A DNA stretch of 64,000 nucleotides from Capnocytophaga leadbetteri. GTDB taxonomy: Bacteria; Bacteroidota; Bacteroidia; Flavobacteriales; Flavobacteriaceae. The translations under genes and the position numbers were made by a program. Positions 10,212 through 19,006 of the stretch are shown one piece after another. Location of the stretch: the NCBI RefSeq assembly GCF_003054025.1, contig NZ_QBKG01000002.1, positions 1 through 64,000 on the forward strand, read 5' to 3'. Each line of letters begins with the position of its first letter. The stretch's first letter is position 1. Under the pieces are notes generated by a model. The model worked only from the letters and a program-made list of their open reading frames with translations, was not told where the DNA came from and did no database searches.

Positions 10212-10825
10212 TAGAATAATCCGTAGAGAAGTGCGTCTATTTTGTTGATGATGTCGCCTAAATCTTCGGGGTTATCAACGAAATTGATATCATCAACTTC
10301 TATGATGAGGAGTTTGCCTTTGTTGTATTGTTTTATCCATTGTTCGTAGCGCTGGTTTAGTCGGTTTAGGTAGTCAATGGAGATGGAGTTTTCGTACTCT
10401 CTGCCACGTTTTTGGATTTGTTTTACCAGATTGGGAATAGAACTTCTTAGATATATAAGAAGGTCAGGAGGAGAGATAAGTCGCTCCATAAGAGCAAATA
10501 ACGAACGATAATTATCGAAATCGCGGGTACTCATTAGTCCCATTTCGTGTAGGTTGGGGGCAAAGATATGAGCATCTTCATATATGGTGCGGTCTTGTAT
10601 AATATCGTTGCCTTTTTCGTGAAAGTCTAATATTTGTCGAAATCTACTGTTGAGGAAGTAGATTTGTAGGTTGAAACTCCAACGCTCCATTTGATGGTAA
10701 AAATCATCTAAATAGGGGTTGTCGACAACATCTTCGAAATGAGCTTCCCACTGGTAGTGCTTAGCCAGAAGGGCGGTAAGGGTGGTTTTGCCAGCTCCGA
10801 TATTTCCTGCTATAGCTATGTGCAT
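10211..10825 (-). CDS. Deoxynucleoside kinase (dAK/dGK family)
   Basis: The enzyme phosphorylates deoxynucleosides in the salvage pathway. The 204-residue protein starts with a P-loop MHIAIAGNIGAGKTTLTALLA (GNIGAGKTT about 7-15), then the ERWSFNLQIYFLNSRF segment (about 47-62), the catalytic-site DRTIYEDAHIFA (about 78-89) with the DR[TS]IYED signature of the dNK family, and the LID-region Arg residues in KQIQKRGREYE (about 135-145). It is encoded 8 bases downstream of the Lrp-type regulator, so the two form an operon. Which deoxynucleoside is preferred cannot be judged. Confidence 0.92.
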   Translation of the reverse strand: MHIAIAGNIGAGKTTLTALLAKHYQWEAHFEDVVDNPYLDDFYHQMERWSFNLQIYFLNSRFRQILDFHEKGNDIIQDRTIYEDAHIFAPNLHEMGLMSTRDFDNYRSLFALMERLISPPDLLIYLRSSIPNLVKQIQKRGREYENSISIDYLNRLNQRYEQWIKQYNKGKLLIIEVDDINFVDNPEDLGDIINKIDALLYGLF

Positions 10826-10833
10826 TTTTTCTG

Positions 10834-11319
10834 TTATTTTTTGTCGTTATTTTCGCGCAAACAACGAATCATAGAGGTGTTTTTGATTTCTTGGATAACA
10901 AAAGAACTTTGTATGTTTGCGATGATTTCTAATTTTGATATTTTATGTACTACGAAAGTCTGGTATTCTTCCATATCATTAAGCACCAACTTCAGTAGGA
11001 AATCATAAGCACCCGCCATATAAGAGGCTTCTAATACTTCGTCTAAGGTGCTTATATAGTTTTCAAACTCTTCAAATAGTTCGCCGTTATGCCTAAGTAG
11101 TTTTACTTGGCAGTAAGCTACTAATTTTTTGCCTAATGCTTTGGGGTTTACGACAGCTACATATTTTTGAATAATCCCCATTTGTTCTAACTTTTTCACC
11201 CGCTCGTGTACTGGGGTGATAGAGAGTTTCACCTTTTCAGCTAATTGTTTGATAGACTGCTCGCTATCTTGCTGGAGTTCGTCTAATAATTGTAAATCAG
11301 TTTGATCTAATACGTACAT
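10834..11319 (-). CDS. Lrp/AsnC family transcriptional regulator
   Basis: This 161-residue DNA-binding protein has the typical winged helix-turn-helix (LDQTDLQLLDELQQDSEQSIKQLAEKVKLSITPVHERVKKLEQMGII, about 3-50) and the C-terminal RAM/AsnC effector domain (about 65-150). The ATG at 11319 is preferred to an in-frame TTG at 11325 because homologues begin close to YVLDQTD. It precedes the deoxynucleoside kinase gene by 8 bases. Family members sense amino acids; the ligand and targets are unknown here. Confidence 0.92.
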   Translation of the reverse strand: MYVLDQTDLQLLDELQQDSEQSIKQLAEKVKLSITPVHERVKKLEQMGIIQKYVAVVNPKALGKKLVAYCQVKLLRHNGELFEEFENYISTLDEVLEASYMAGAYDFLLKLVLNDMEEYQTFVVHKISKLEIIANIQSSFVIQEIKNTSMIRCLRENNDKK

Positions 11320-11449
11320 ATTCAACTTAAATTATTGCGGTAAAGGTAAAAAATATTTTTGATATAGAGGGTGTAAATAGAATTTTTTTTGTTGTTTTTA
11401 CTTAAAGTGTTAATAATCACTATTATAGAAATATTAGTTTTATTTATTG

Positions 11450-11480
11450 TTGCTCAATTCGTTTAATTATTGTAGTTTTG
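11450..11480 (+). promoter_or_regulatory. Promoter for the MenE-like operon
   Basis: TTG at 11450-11452, a 20-base spacer and TAGTTTTG at 11473-11480 match the Bacteroidota consensus. The leader to the start codon is about 145 bases and contains the 11-mer repeat tract. Confidence 0.75.
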
Positions 11481-11518
11481 CAGCAATTATCATTGGTTAG
11501 CGAATTAGTTAATCATTG

Positions 11519-11562
11519 TTCGCTTATCCTTCGCTTATCCTTCGCTCATTGTTCGCTCATCG
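11519..11562 (+). repeat. Tandem 11-mer repeat, family TTCGCTTATCC
   Basis: Four 11-base units run head to tail: TTCGCTTATCC, TTCGCTTATCC, TTCGCTCATTG, TTCGCTCATCG, then TTCGGTGAAAG. Related tracts occur at 45335-45366 and, inverted, at 61960-62003, where the end is TTCGGTGTAAGTGTA. It sits inside the 5' leader of the next gene. Confidence 0.85.
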
Positions 11563-11631
11563 TTCGGTGAAAGTAAGAGGTGTAAAGCGTATGAAAATAT
11601 AATAGTAGAAAATATTTAATATAGTAATAAA

Positions 11632-12714
11632 ATGAATGAAATAGATTACAAGTTTGTACATAAAGATTTTAGAATTAATGGTTTTCCGATAGACAGAAAT
11701 CGCCTTATTATATTGGCAGTGGCTTATGTGAAAGATGGTCTTCCTTATCGTAAGTCGGTAGGACGTTTTTTATTAGATTGGTTGGATGACCGTGATTATG
11801 TAGAGGCTACCACTTCTGGTTCGACAGGTATTCCTAAGCAAATAAAGCTAAAGAAACAAAGTATGGTAAATTCGGCTCTTGCTACGGGTGATTATTTGAA
11901 ACTTTCGCCTAAAAATAGGGCTTTACTATGTTTGCCAGCTGACTTTATTGCAGGTAAGATGATGATTATCCGCTCTATTATTCTGGGGCTACATCTTGAT
12001 ATTATCAGACCTTCGTCTATGCCACTTTCGCTTACGAGCAAGAATTACGATTTCTGTGCGATGATTCCGCTACAGGCTTCGAAATCATTAGTGGATTTGC
12101 CACGTGTGAAGAAGGTTATCTTGGGAGGGGCTTCGATAGATGGAGAATTGGAGGCTAAGCTACAAACTATTTCAACAGAAGTGTATTCGTCATATGGAAT
12201 GACGGAAACCATTTCGCATATAGCGATGCGCAAGGTGAACCATACAGAAGTACATCAGAATACATATAAGGCATTGCCTAATGTGACATTTACGCAAGAT
12301 GAGCGCCACTGTTTGGTGATTGATGCTCCTTTGATAGCTGACCACCCTGTAGTCACAAACGATATAGTGAACCTTATATCGCGCACTGAATTTGAATGGG
12401 TAGGACGCTTTGATAATATTATCAATTCGGGAGGCTTTAAGGTGTTCCCTGAAAGTGTGGAAAGAAAGATAAAGAAATATATCAAAGGGGATTACTTCAT
12501 CACTAAAGAGGCTGACGAAGAGTTAGGACAACGCGCTGTGCTGTATGTGCAGGGTGATGAGAAGGATTATCCTACGCTTTCGCACGATATTTATATGGAT
12601 AAGGATATGCTGAAGTATGAAGTGCCACGCCAGATTTACTTTGTACCTGAGTTTGTATATACTGATAATCAGAAGATAAGGCGTGATGAAACCGTAAAGA
12701 AATACAAACAATAA
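11632..12714 (+). CDS. AMP-binding ligase, MenE-like (o-succinylbenzoate--CoA ligase type)
   Basis: This short (360-residue) member of the adenylate-forming superfamily probably makes o-succinylbenzoyl-CoA for menaquinone. The P-loop TTSGSTGIPKQIKLKK (about 60-75), the A5 motif VYSSYGMTETISH (about 182-194), and the A7-A8 region WVGRFDNIINSGGFKVFPESVE (about 262-283) are all visible, and an invariant Lys is likely in QKIRRDE near the end. The short N-terminal part is typical of Bacteroidota MenE. No other men gene is present here, so the substrate is inferred. The ABC exporter gene follows 6 bases later. Confidence 0.78.
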   Translation: MNEIDYKFVHKDFRINGFPIDRNRLIILAVAYVKDGLPYRKSVGRFLLDWLDDRDYVEATTSGSTGIPKQIKLKKQSMVNSALATGDYLKLSPKNRALLCLPADFIAGKMMIIRSIILGLHLDIIRPSSMPLSLTSKNYDFCAMIPLQASKSLVDLPRVKKVILGGASIDGELEAKLQTISTEVYSSYGMTETISHIAMRKVNHTEVHQNTYKALPNVTFTQDERHCLVIDAPLIADHPVVTNDIVNLISRTEFEWVGRFDNIINSGGFKVFPESVERKIKKYIKGDYFITKEADEELGQRAVLYVQGDEKDYPTLSHDIYMDKDMLKYEVPRQIYFVPEFVYTDNQKIRRDETVKKYKQ

Positions 12715-12720
12715 CCTACT

Positions 12721-14544
12721 ATGAAGCTGAAAAGGTTTATTCCTTATATATTGCCTTATAAGAAACAGGCATTGCTCAATATTTTTTTCAATGTACTCTA
12801 TTCGCTTTTTAGTGCGCTGTCGTTTATAGCACTTATTCCGATGCTGGATGTGCTTTTTGGCAAGAATAAGCCCATAAGTGAGCCCCCTGTATATTCAGGG
12901 AGTTTGATGGACTTAGGCGGCTATGGCAAAGCATATCTGAACTATCAAGTAGGAAAAATGGCGGGAGAGGATACTATATGGGCGTTGGCTATTGTTATCG
13001 CCTTGGTTATCTCGCTTTTTTTGCTGAAGAATATGTTTAGCTATTTGGCATCGCTGTTCATTACCTATTTGCGCAATGGGGTGCTACGCGACCTGCGAGA
13101 CAGCCTTTACAAAAAAATAATAAGTCAGCCGGTAGCCTTTTTTTCAGACCAGCGCAAGGGCGATATTATTTCGCGAATGGTAGGAGATGTGAATGAGGTA
13201 CAGTACTCTTTGCTTTCGGGATTAGAGGCGTACGTACGCGAACCGCTGACGATACTTTTTTCGATAATAGTGATGTTGGGCATCAGTGTGAAGCTGACTG
13301 TTTTCACCTTTGTATTTATACCGATAGCAGCTGCGGTGATTTCGAAGATAGGGAAATCACTAAAAAAGAACTCGATAGCTGTACAGCAAGAGCAGGGGCG
13401 GTTTCTTTCGCTTATAGAGGAGACGATAGGAGGCTTGCGCGTGATAAAGGCTTTTACGGCAGAGCGTATTTTTACTCAGCGCTTTAGTCAGTCGAGTGAG
13501 CACTTTATGAAGATGAGCAATAAGGTGATGAACCGTCAGAACTTAGGGTCGCCGATGAGCGAGTTTCTCGGTATACTGATGATAGCGATATTGCTTTGGT
13601 TTGGAGGTTCGCTGGTGTTGCTTGACAAGACTTTAGAAGGTACGCAGTTTATTGCTTTTATGGGCTTGGCTTATAATATTTTAACTCCCGCTAAGGCTAT
13701 CAGCAAGGCTTCGTATGATATGAAAAGAGGAAATGCCGCGGCTGAGCGTATATTGGAGATACTAGATTACGACAACCCGATAAAGGAAAAAGAACAGCCT
13801 GTGGTGATGCAAGATTTTACTGCGGCTATTCGTTTTGATAAGGTAACTTTTAGATATGAAGAGGCTAATGTGCTGACTAACTTCACATTGGAAGTGCCTA
13901 AGGGCAAGACAGTGGCTTTGGTAGGGCAGTCGGGGAGTGGAAAGAGTACCGTGGCAAACCTTATCACTCGTTTTTATGATGTGAATGAGGGGCAGGTGCT
14001 GATAGATGGGGTAGATGTGCGTGATATGCAGACGGATTCGCTACGCCACCTGATAGGTGTGGTATCGCAGGATTCGATTCTTTTTAACGATACCATTAAG
14101 AATAACTTGCTGATAGGTAAGCCTTCGGCAACAGATGAGGAGATTATAGCCGCTACCAAAATAGCAAATGCCTATGAGTTTATACAAGACCTCCCTGATG
14201 GGTTGGATACAAATATAGGGGATGCCGGTAGTAAGCTAAGTGGGGGACAAAAGCAGCGCCTGAGTATAGCGAGGGCGGTGCTGAAAAATCCGCCTATAAT
14301 GGTGCTTGACGAAGCGACTTCGGCATTGGATACTGAGAGTGAACGCTTGGTGCAAGTTGCTTTGGAGAATATGATGAAGAACCGCACTTCGGTAGTGATA
14401 GCCCACCGCCTTTCTACCATACAAAATGCTGACCATATAGTGGTGATGCAAAAGGGACAGATAGTGGAGCAGGGCACCCATACGGAACTACTGCAAAAGC
14501 AGGGAATGTATAAGAAGTTAGTGGAGATGCAGTCGTTTGAGTAA
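12721..14544 (+). CDS. ABC exporter with fused membrane and ATPase domains (MsbA/lipid-type)
   Basis: A 607-residue half-transporter that works as a dimer in the inner membrane. Residues 1-330 form a six-helix ABC type IV membrane domain; the ATPase domain has Walker A VGQSGSGKSTVANLI (about 400-414), Q-loop GVVSQDSILFNDTI, signature KLSGGQKQRLSIARAVL (about 505-521), Walker B PIMVLDEATSALDTESE (about 524-540) and switch AHRLSTI. It resembles the MsbA/lipid-exporter branch; peptide or drug export is possible. It lies between a MenE-like gene (6 bp) and an ADP-ribosylglycohydrolase gene (19 bp), all in one direction. Confidence 0.9.
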   Translation: MKLKRFIPYILPYKKQALLNIFFNVLYSLFSALSFIALIPMLDVLFGKNKPISEPPVYSGSLMDLGGYGKAYLNYQVGKMAGEDTIWALAIVIALVISLFLLKNMFSYLASLFITYLRNGVLRDLRDSLYKKIISQPVAFFSDQRKGDIISRMVGDVNEVQYSLLSGLEAYVREPLTILFSIIVMLGISVKLTVFTFVFIPIAAAVISKIGKSLKKNSIAVQQEQGRFLSLIEETIGGLRVIKAFTAERIFTQRFSQSSEHFMKMSNKVMNRQNLGSPMSEFLGILMIAILLWFGGSLVLLDKTLEGTQFIAFMGLAYNILTPAKAISKASYDMKRGNAAAERILEILDYDNPIKEKEQPVVMQDFTAAIRFDKVTFRYEEANVLTNFTLEVPKGKTVALVGQSGSGKSTVANLITRFYDVNEGQVLIDGVDVRDMQTDSLRHLIGVVSQDSILFNDTIKNNLLIGKPSATDEEIIAATKIANAYEFIQDLPDGLDTNIGDAGSKLSGGQKQRLSIARAVLKNPPIMVLDEATSALDTESERLVQVALENMMKNRTSVVIAHRLSTIQNADHIVVMQKGQIVEQGTHTELLQKQGMYKKLVEMQSFE

Positions 14545-14563
14545 TTAGCAAATTAGTAGAATT

Positions 14564-15370
14564 ATGGTACAAGGACAGACTATATTAGGAGCTATAGCAG
14601 GAGATGTGATAGGGTCGGTGTATGAGTTTGATAATGTGCATACAATTGATTTTCCGCTATTTAAAGACGATACAACTTTTACTGATGATACGGTGATGAC
14701 CATAGCTGTAGCTGATGCCCTACTCCATAATAAGGATTTTGCTGCTACTATGCACAGCTATGGGAGGACGTATGCCAATAGGGGCTACGGAGGACGCTTT
14801 AGATGGTGGTTATCACAAGAAACGCCAACGCCCGCTTATAACAGTTGGGGTAACGGTTCGGCTATGCGTGTGAGTGCTGTAGGCTTTGCTTATAATGATT
14901 TGGAAACGGTACTTGAAAAAGCTGAACAAACGGCTGAGGTAACGCATAATCACCCAGAAGGGATAAAAGGGGCTCAAGCTACAGCAGCGGCTATTTTTTG
15001 GGCGCGTATGGGTAAGAGCAAAGAGGAGATAAAAGAAGCTGTAACACAGACTTTTGGGTATGATTTGAACTTCACGATAGATGGAATACGCCCTACTTAT
15101 AAATTTAATGAAAGTTGCCAAGAAACGGTACCGCAAGCTATTGTTGCCTTTTTAGAAAGTACTGATTATGAGAATGCTATACGCATAGCCATTTCGTTAG
15201 GGGGAGATAGTGATACCATAGCGTGTATAACGGGAGGTATAGCGGTGGCTTTTTATAAGGAGATGCCGGAAGCTATAGTAGAGAAAATGCGTTGGAAATA
15301 TTTGCCTGATACTTTTGTAGCTATCATTGATGAGTTTGACTTAGTGTATGGAGGGAATGGGCGGAAATAA
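14564..15370 (+). CDS. ADP-ribosylglycohydrolase family protein
   Basis: Members remove ADP-ribose from proteins, DNA or small molecules using a two-Mg site. The 268-residue protein shows the family metal ligands: GAIAGDVIGSVYEF (about 9-22), TFTDDTVMTIAVADALL (about 38-54) with the TDDT motif, NSWGNGSAMRVSAVGFAY (about 92), and the C-terminal SLGGDSDTIACITGGIA (about 209-225) with the D-D/S-D-T triad. NHPEGIKGAQATA near 130 also fits. It follows the ABC exporter by 19 bases. Whether it acts on protein adducts, nucleic acids or free compounds cannot be told. Confidence 0.93.
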   Translation: MVQGQTILGAIAGDVIGSVYEFDNVHTIDFPLFKDDTTFTDDTVMTIAVADALLHNKDFAATMHSYGRTYANRGYGGRFRWWLSQETPTPAYNSWGNGSAMRVSAVGFAYNDLETVLEKAEQTAEVTHNHPEGIKGAQATAAAIFWARMGKSKEEIKEAVTQTFGYDLNFTIDGIRPTYKFNESCQETVPQAIVAFLESTDYENAIRIAISLGGDSDTIACITGGIAVAFYKEMPEAIVEKMRWKYLPDTFVAIIDEFDLVYGGNGRK

Positions 15371-15387
15371 AAAATATTAAAAAATAT

Positions 15388-15418
15388 TTGGTAGTAATAA
15401 ATTTTCTTATTACTTTTG
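15388..15418 (+). promoter_or_regulatory. Promoter for dnaN
   Basis: TTG at 15388-15390, a 20-base spacer and TACTTTTG at 15411-15418 match the consensus. The dnaN start is 53 bases downstream. Confidence 0.75.
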
Positions 15419-15470
15419 CCATTATTACTCCCGATGAGGGGGAAGATTTGTCGTTTAAAATACATAAAAT

Positions 15471-16592
15471 ATGAAATTTATAGTATCAAGTTCGTATCTA
15501 TTAAAGAAATTGCAAGTGTTTGGAGGTGTTATCAATAGTAGTAACACTATGCCTATACTTGATAATTTCTTATTTGAACTTTCACCCAATTCATTAACTA
15601 TTTCAGCCTCAGACCTTGAGACTACTGTGAGAGGGACATTGGAAGTGGAGTCGGATTCTGTGGGGAGTATTGCTATTTCGGCAAAGCTTTTGACTGATAT
15701 TCTGAAAACTTTCTCAGAACAACCACTTACTTTTCTTGTAAAAGAGAATAATATAATAGAAATTAGTTCGACAACTGGTAACTATACATTGGCATACCTT
15801 GATGGGGCAGAGTTCCCTCAGCCAGTGGCTTTGCCAGAGGCTAACAAAGTAACGCTATTAGGTGACGTGTTAGCAACTGCTATACAAAAGACGATTTTTG
15901 CAGTAGGGAATGATGACTTGCGTCCGACAATGAGTGGGGTGCTATTTCAGTTTAACGAGCAAGGGCTTACCTTTGTAGGTACTGACGCTCATAAATTGGT
16001 GAAATACGAACGTGCAGACATTAAAGCTACAGAGGCTACTGATTTTATTATGCCTAAGAAACCGCTCAATATATTGAAGGGTATTTTGGCAGGTAGCGAA
16101 ACTCAGGTAACCGTAGAATACAATGAGAGCAACGCTAAGTTCTCATTTGATGATATGGAGTTTATCTGTAGATTGATAGATGGTAAATATCCAAATTACG
16201 ATGCGGTTATCCCGAAAGAAAATCCTAATAAGCTGACGCTAAACCGTTCGCAATTCTACAACTCGGTGAATCGTCTTTCACTATTCTCTAATAAAACGAC
16301 TCACCAAGTACGCCTTAAAGTAGCTGGCTCAAGTCTTATTATTTCGGCAGAAGACGTAGACTACAGCAATAAAGGTGAGGAGCGTTTGACTTGTAACTAT
16401 CAGGGCGATGATATGGAGATAGGGTTTAACTCTAAATTCTTGAAAGAGATGATTAACAACCTTGACTCTGACGAGATATTGTTAGAAATGTCATTGCCTA
16501 ATCGCGCCGGTATTATTACTCCTATTGATGGTTTAGACGAGGGAGAAAAAGTACTGATGCTGGCGATGCCTATAATGCTTAACAATCAGTAA
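15471..16592 (+). CDS. dnaN: DNA polymerase III beta subunit (sliding clamp)
   Basis: DnaN forms the ring-shaped dimer that tethers the replicative polymerase to DNA. The 373-residue length and three similar clamp domains fit the family. Recognisable stretches include MKFIVSSSYLLKKLQ at the start, NTMPILDNFLFEL (about 25-37), PTMSGVLFQF (about 148), TDAHKLVKYE (about 168-177) and the C-terminal MLAMPIMLNN peptide-binding-pocket strand, a close variant of the usual ending MPMR/MPI. Its own promoter precedes it and a terminator follows. It is not next to dnaA here, which is common in Bacteroidota. Confidence 0.97.
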   Translation: MKFIVSSSYLLKKLQVFGGVINSSNTMPILDNFLFELSPNSLTISASDLETTVRGTLEVESDSVGSIAISAKLLTDILKTFSEQPLTFLVKENNIIEISSTTGNYTLAYLDGAEFPQPVALPEANKVTLLGDVLATAIQKTIFAVGNDDLRPTMSGVLFQFNEQGLTFVGTDAHKLVKYERADIKATEATDFIMPKKPLNILKGILAGSETQVTVEYNESNAKFSFDDMEFICRLIDGKYPNYDAVIPKENPNKLTLNRSQFYNSVNRLSLFSNKTTHQVRLKVAGSSLIISAEDVDYSNKGEERLTCNYQGDDMEIGFNSKFLKEMINNLDSDEILLEMSLPNRAGIITPIDGLDEGEKVLMLAMPIMLNNQ

Positions 16593-16621
16593 AAGATAGT
16601 TTTTTTTATTCATATCTATTG

Positions 16622-16666
16622 AAAAAAAGTGCTTTTGAGAAGTTTTTTCTTGAAAGCACTTTTTTT
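16622..16666 (+). terminator. Rho-independent terminator after dnaN
   Basis: AAAAAAGTGCTTT and AAAGCACTTTTTT form a 13 bp perfect stem (arms about 16623-16635 and 16653-16665) ending in a T run. Confidence 0.9.
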
Positions 16667-16818
16667 AAGACGAAAGATGAGAAGCGAGAGACGAATGGGC
16701 GGCAAAAAGAAAGTAGTGATTTTTTTCGGTGGTTTGGAAGTTTTTTATTACTTTTGCAAAATAATCCCAAATTGTGGGGCAGGAGGGTGAAATGCCTTTT
16801 TTGAAGTTTTACACAAAA

Positions 16819-16871
16819 ACATCCCCCCAGCCCCCTTCAAAGGGGGAGATGTGATGGTATGCATACACGAA
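16819..16871 (+). repeat. GC-rich dispersed repeat, copy 1
   Basis: A block starting AACATCCCCCC, with the near-palindrome CCCCCTTCAAAGGGGG in its middle and ending ATACACGAA. It matches the reverse complement of 59106-59160 at about 90 percent by eye, in a genome that is otherwise AT-rich. Confidence 0.85.
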
Positions 16872-16918
16872 TATTAGTAAAAGGGGGGGGATTTTAATGA
16901 TTGTTTATAATTTGATAT

Positions 16919-19006
16919 ATGAAATACTTTATAGGAAAACTTAAACCTTTCGCTTATATAGCTGGCTTATATGTGATAATATCGCTGATAATGCGCTGTG
17001 TGTTTGTATTTCACCCTATCACTACGGCTTCTTTTTCTTTTGTAGAAGTGCTGAAAATATGTAGTATTGGGTTGGTTTCAGACGTGCTAACAATAGTATT
17101 AGCGATGGGTATTTTGGCTATTTACTTCCTTTTTATAGCCAATGTGAAATACAAAAAGCCTTATGGTTATCTCATCTTTGGGGCATTGGTGCTCTTCTTG
17201 CTCTATATCCAATTCTACCCTAATAATATATTTGAGCAGTACGGAGGGGTTATTCCTGAAATAGCATTGGCTTTTTTTGGTTTTAAAACCTTCTGTTTTG
17301 GTCTTTTGCTCTTCTTGCCTAAATATCGCGCAACACTGCGGAATATTCTCTATTTCATCACTTTATTTATTTATGTTTTTGCTATAGTGATGAATGCGGT
17401 AAGCGAGTATTTCTTTTGGAATGAATTTGGTATTCGGTATAACTTTATAGCAGTAGATTATTTGATTTACACTAATGAAGTGATAGGCAATATAATGGAG
17501 AGTTACCCTGTAGTGCCGCTGTTTTCTGGGGTATTTGCAGTAGTATTGGCGCTCACTATATGGGTATTTGTAAAAACGAAATCGGTTTTGACCTCTATTC
17601 CGACCCTATTGCAAAAGAGTATATATGTGCTTAACTATGCCGTACTCTCTATCTTAGCTATTTGGGCTTTACCAGCACTGCACAACTTGAGCGGTAGTAA
17701 TATATTTGCACAAGAAATGCAAGCTAATGGAGTTTATAAATTTTATTACGCTTTCACCCATAGTGAGTTGGATTACGCTCAATTCTATCCTACTTTAGAG
17801 GAAGCAGAGGCTGAAGCAACACTTCTACAACAGATGAATGCTCCTGCCATTGAGCGTACTGTAGCTGCTAAGGGGCAAGAGCAACGCCGTAATGTGGTGC
17901 TTATTTCGGTAGAGAGTCTGTCGGCTGAATACCTTGCTCTCTATGGGAATGATGATAATCGCACACCGTTTTTAAACGAATTGGTAGATAAGAGTCTGTT
18001 TTTTACTAATCTTTATGCTACGGGAAATCGCACGGTACGTGGATTGGAAGCTTTGACGCTCTGCATACCCCCCACACCAGGGGAAAGTGTGGTAAAACGC
18101 AAGGATAATAAGAATAAGTTTACTACAGGTAGTGTGTTTAGAAGTAAAGGGTATGATGTGAAATTCCTTTATGGAGGCGATAGCTATTTTGACAATATGA
18201 AGGATTTCTTTACAGGTAATGGTTATGAGATAGTAGATAGCAAGAGTTTTTCGCCACAAGAGGTTACTTTTTCGAATATATGGGGTGTTTGTGATGAAGA
18301 TATGGCTAATAAAGCTATAAAAGTGATGAATGAGCAGGCTAAAACAGGCAAGCCATTCTTTAATCACTGGATGACAGTTAGCAATCACAGACCTTTTACT
18401 TATCCAGATGGAAAAATAGATATACCACCTACCCTAAAGAAGCGAATAGGAGGCGTGAAGTATACCGATTATGCGCTAAAACACTTTTTTGAATTGGCTA
18501 AACAACAAGAATGGTATAAAAACACCTTATTTGTGATAGTAGCAGACCACTGTGCTTCGAGTGCAGGTAGTACAGAATTGCCCCTTGATGGGTATAGGAT
18601 ACCGTGCTTTATCTACGCTGATTTTATAACACCTAAAAAGGTAGATACGCTTGTATCGCAAATAGATGTGATGCCAACCGTATTGGGGCTCTTGAATTTT
18701 GAATACACTTCTAAATTTATAGGACAAGATGTATTTAGCGGGCACTACACACCGAGAGCTTATATAGCTACTTATCAGGATTTGGGCTATTTGTCGCCTA
18801 CCCATTTGACTATTGTTTCGCCCTTGAATAAAATACGACAATACCAATTGTTGCCAGAGGCAGAACAGCCTGCAAAAGATTACCCTTTGTTCTATGAGCA
18901 GCAAGCGCAAACGCCTACAGGACAAGAAGTAAAAGAATGTATTTCGGCATACCAAGCAACCTCGCATTGGCTCAAAAAACAACAACTGAATGCGGTCAAG
19001 AAATAA
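16919..19006 (+). CDS. LTA synthase family membrane sulfatase/phosphotransferase
   Basis: A 695-residue inner-membrane protein of the alkaline phosphatase superfamily. About five membrane helices fill residues 10-260, followed by a large periplasmic catalytic domain from about 320. It starts with NVVLISVESLSAEYLALYGND (metal-binding Glu), carries the probable nucleophile Thr in YATGNRTVRGLEAL (about 365-378), and has the metal ligands in FFNHWMTVSNHRPF and FVIVADHCASSAG (about 540-552). Relatives transfer phosphoglycerol or phosphoethanolamine to envelope glycans or lipid A. The adjoining lipid A genes make an LPS-modifying role plausible but unproven. Its 3' end overlaps the HD-domain gene by 17 bases. 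Confidence 0.87.
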   Translation: MKYFIGKLKPFAYIAGLYVIISLIMRCVFVFHPITTASFSFVEVLKICSIGLVSDVLTIVLAMGILAIYFLFIANVKYKKPYGYLIFGALVLFLLYIQFYPNNIFEQYGGVIPEIALAFFGFKTFCFGLLLFLPKYRATLRNILYFITLFIYVFAIVMNAVSEYFFWNEFGIRYNFIAVDYLIYTNEVIGNIMESYPVVPLFSGVFAVVLALTIWVFVKTKSVLTSIPTLLQKSIYVLNYAVLSILAIWALPALHNLSGSNIFAQEMQANGVYKFYYAFTHSELDYAQFYPTLEEAEAEATLLQQMNAPAIERTVAAKGQEQRRNVVLISVESLSAEYLALYGNDDNRTPFLNELVDKSLFFTNLYATGNRTVRGLEALTLCIPPTPGESVVKRKDNKNKFTTGSVFRSKGYDVKFLYGGDSYFDNMKDFFTGNGYEIVDSKSFSPQEVTFSNIWGVCDEDMANKAIKVMNEQAKTGKPFFNHWMTVSNHRPFTYPDGKIDIPPTLKKRIGGVKYTDYALKHFFELAKQQEWYKNTLFVIVADHCASSAGSTELPLDGYRIPCFIYADFITPKKVDTLVSQIDVMPTVLGLLNFEYTSKFIGQDVFSGHYTPRAYIATYQDLGYLSPTHLTIVSPLNKIRQYQLLPEAEQPAKDYPLFYEQQAQTPTGQEVKECISAYQATSHWLKKQQLNAVKK

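Larger units (their letters stand above)
11326..11631. other. Divergent intergenic region with promoter and 11-mer repeats
   Basis: This 306-base gap between the Lrp-type gene (-) and the MenE-like gene (+) holds a strong plus-strand promoter (11450-11480) and a tandem 11-mer repeat (11519-11562). I see no coding potential in it. Confidence 0.8.
16593..16918. other. Intergenic region with terminator and GC-rich repeat
   Basis: This 326-base gap holds the dnaN terminator (16622-16666), a -7-like TACTTTTG at 16749-16756 without a well-spaced -33 partner, and one copy of a GC-rich dispersed repeat (16819-16871). I see no convincing gene in it. Confidence 0.75.

Noticed and set aside
10739-11008. 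89-residue plus-strand frame opposite the kinase/regulator genes
   Set aside because: It is antisense to two well-supported genes and has no promoter or family features.
16619-16804. 61-residue frame after dnaN
   Set aside because: It runs through the dnaN terminator hairpin and has low-complexity FF/KK composition; there is no promoter or start context.
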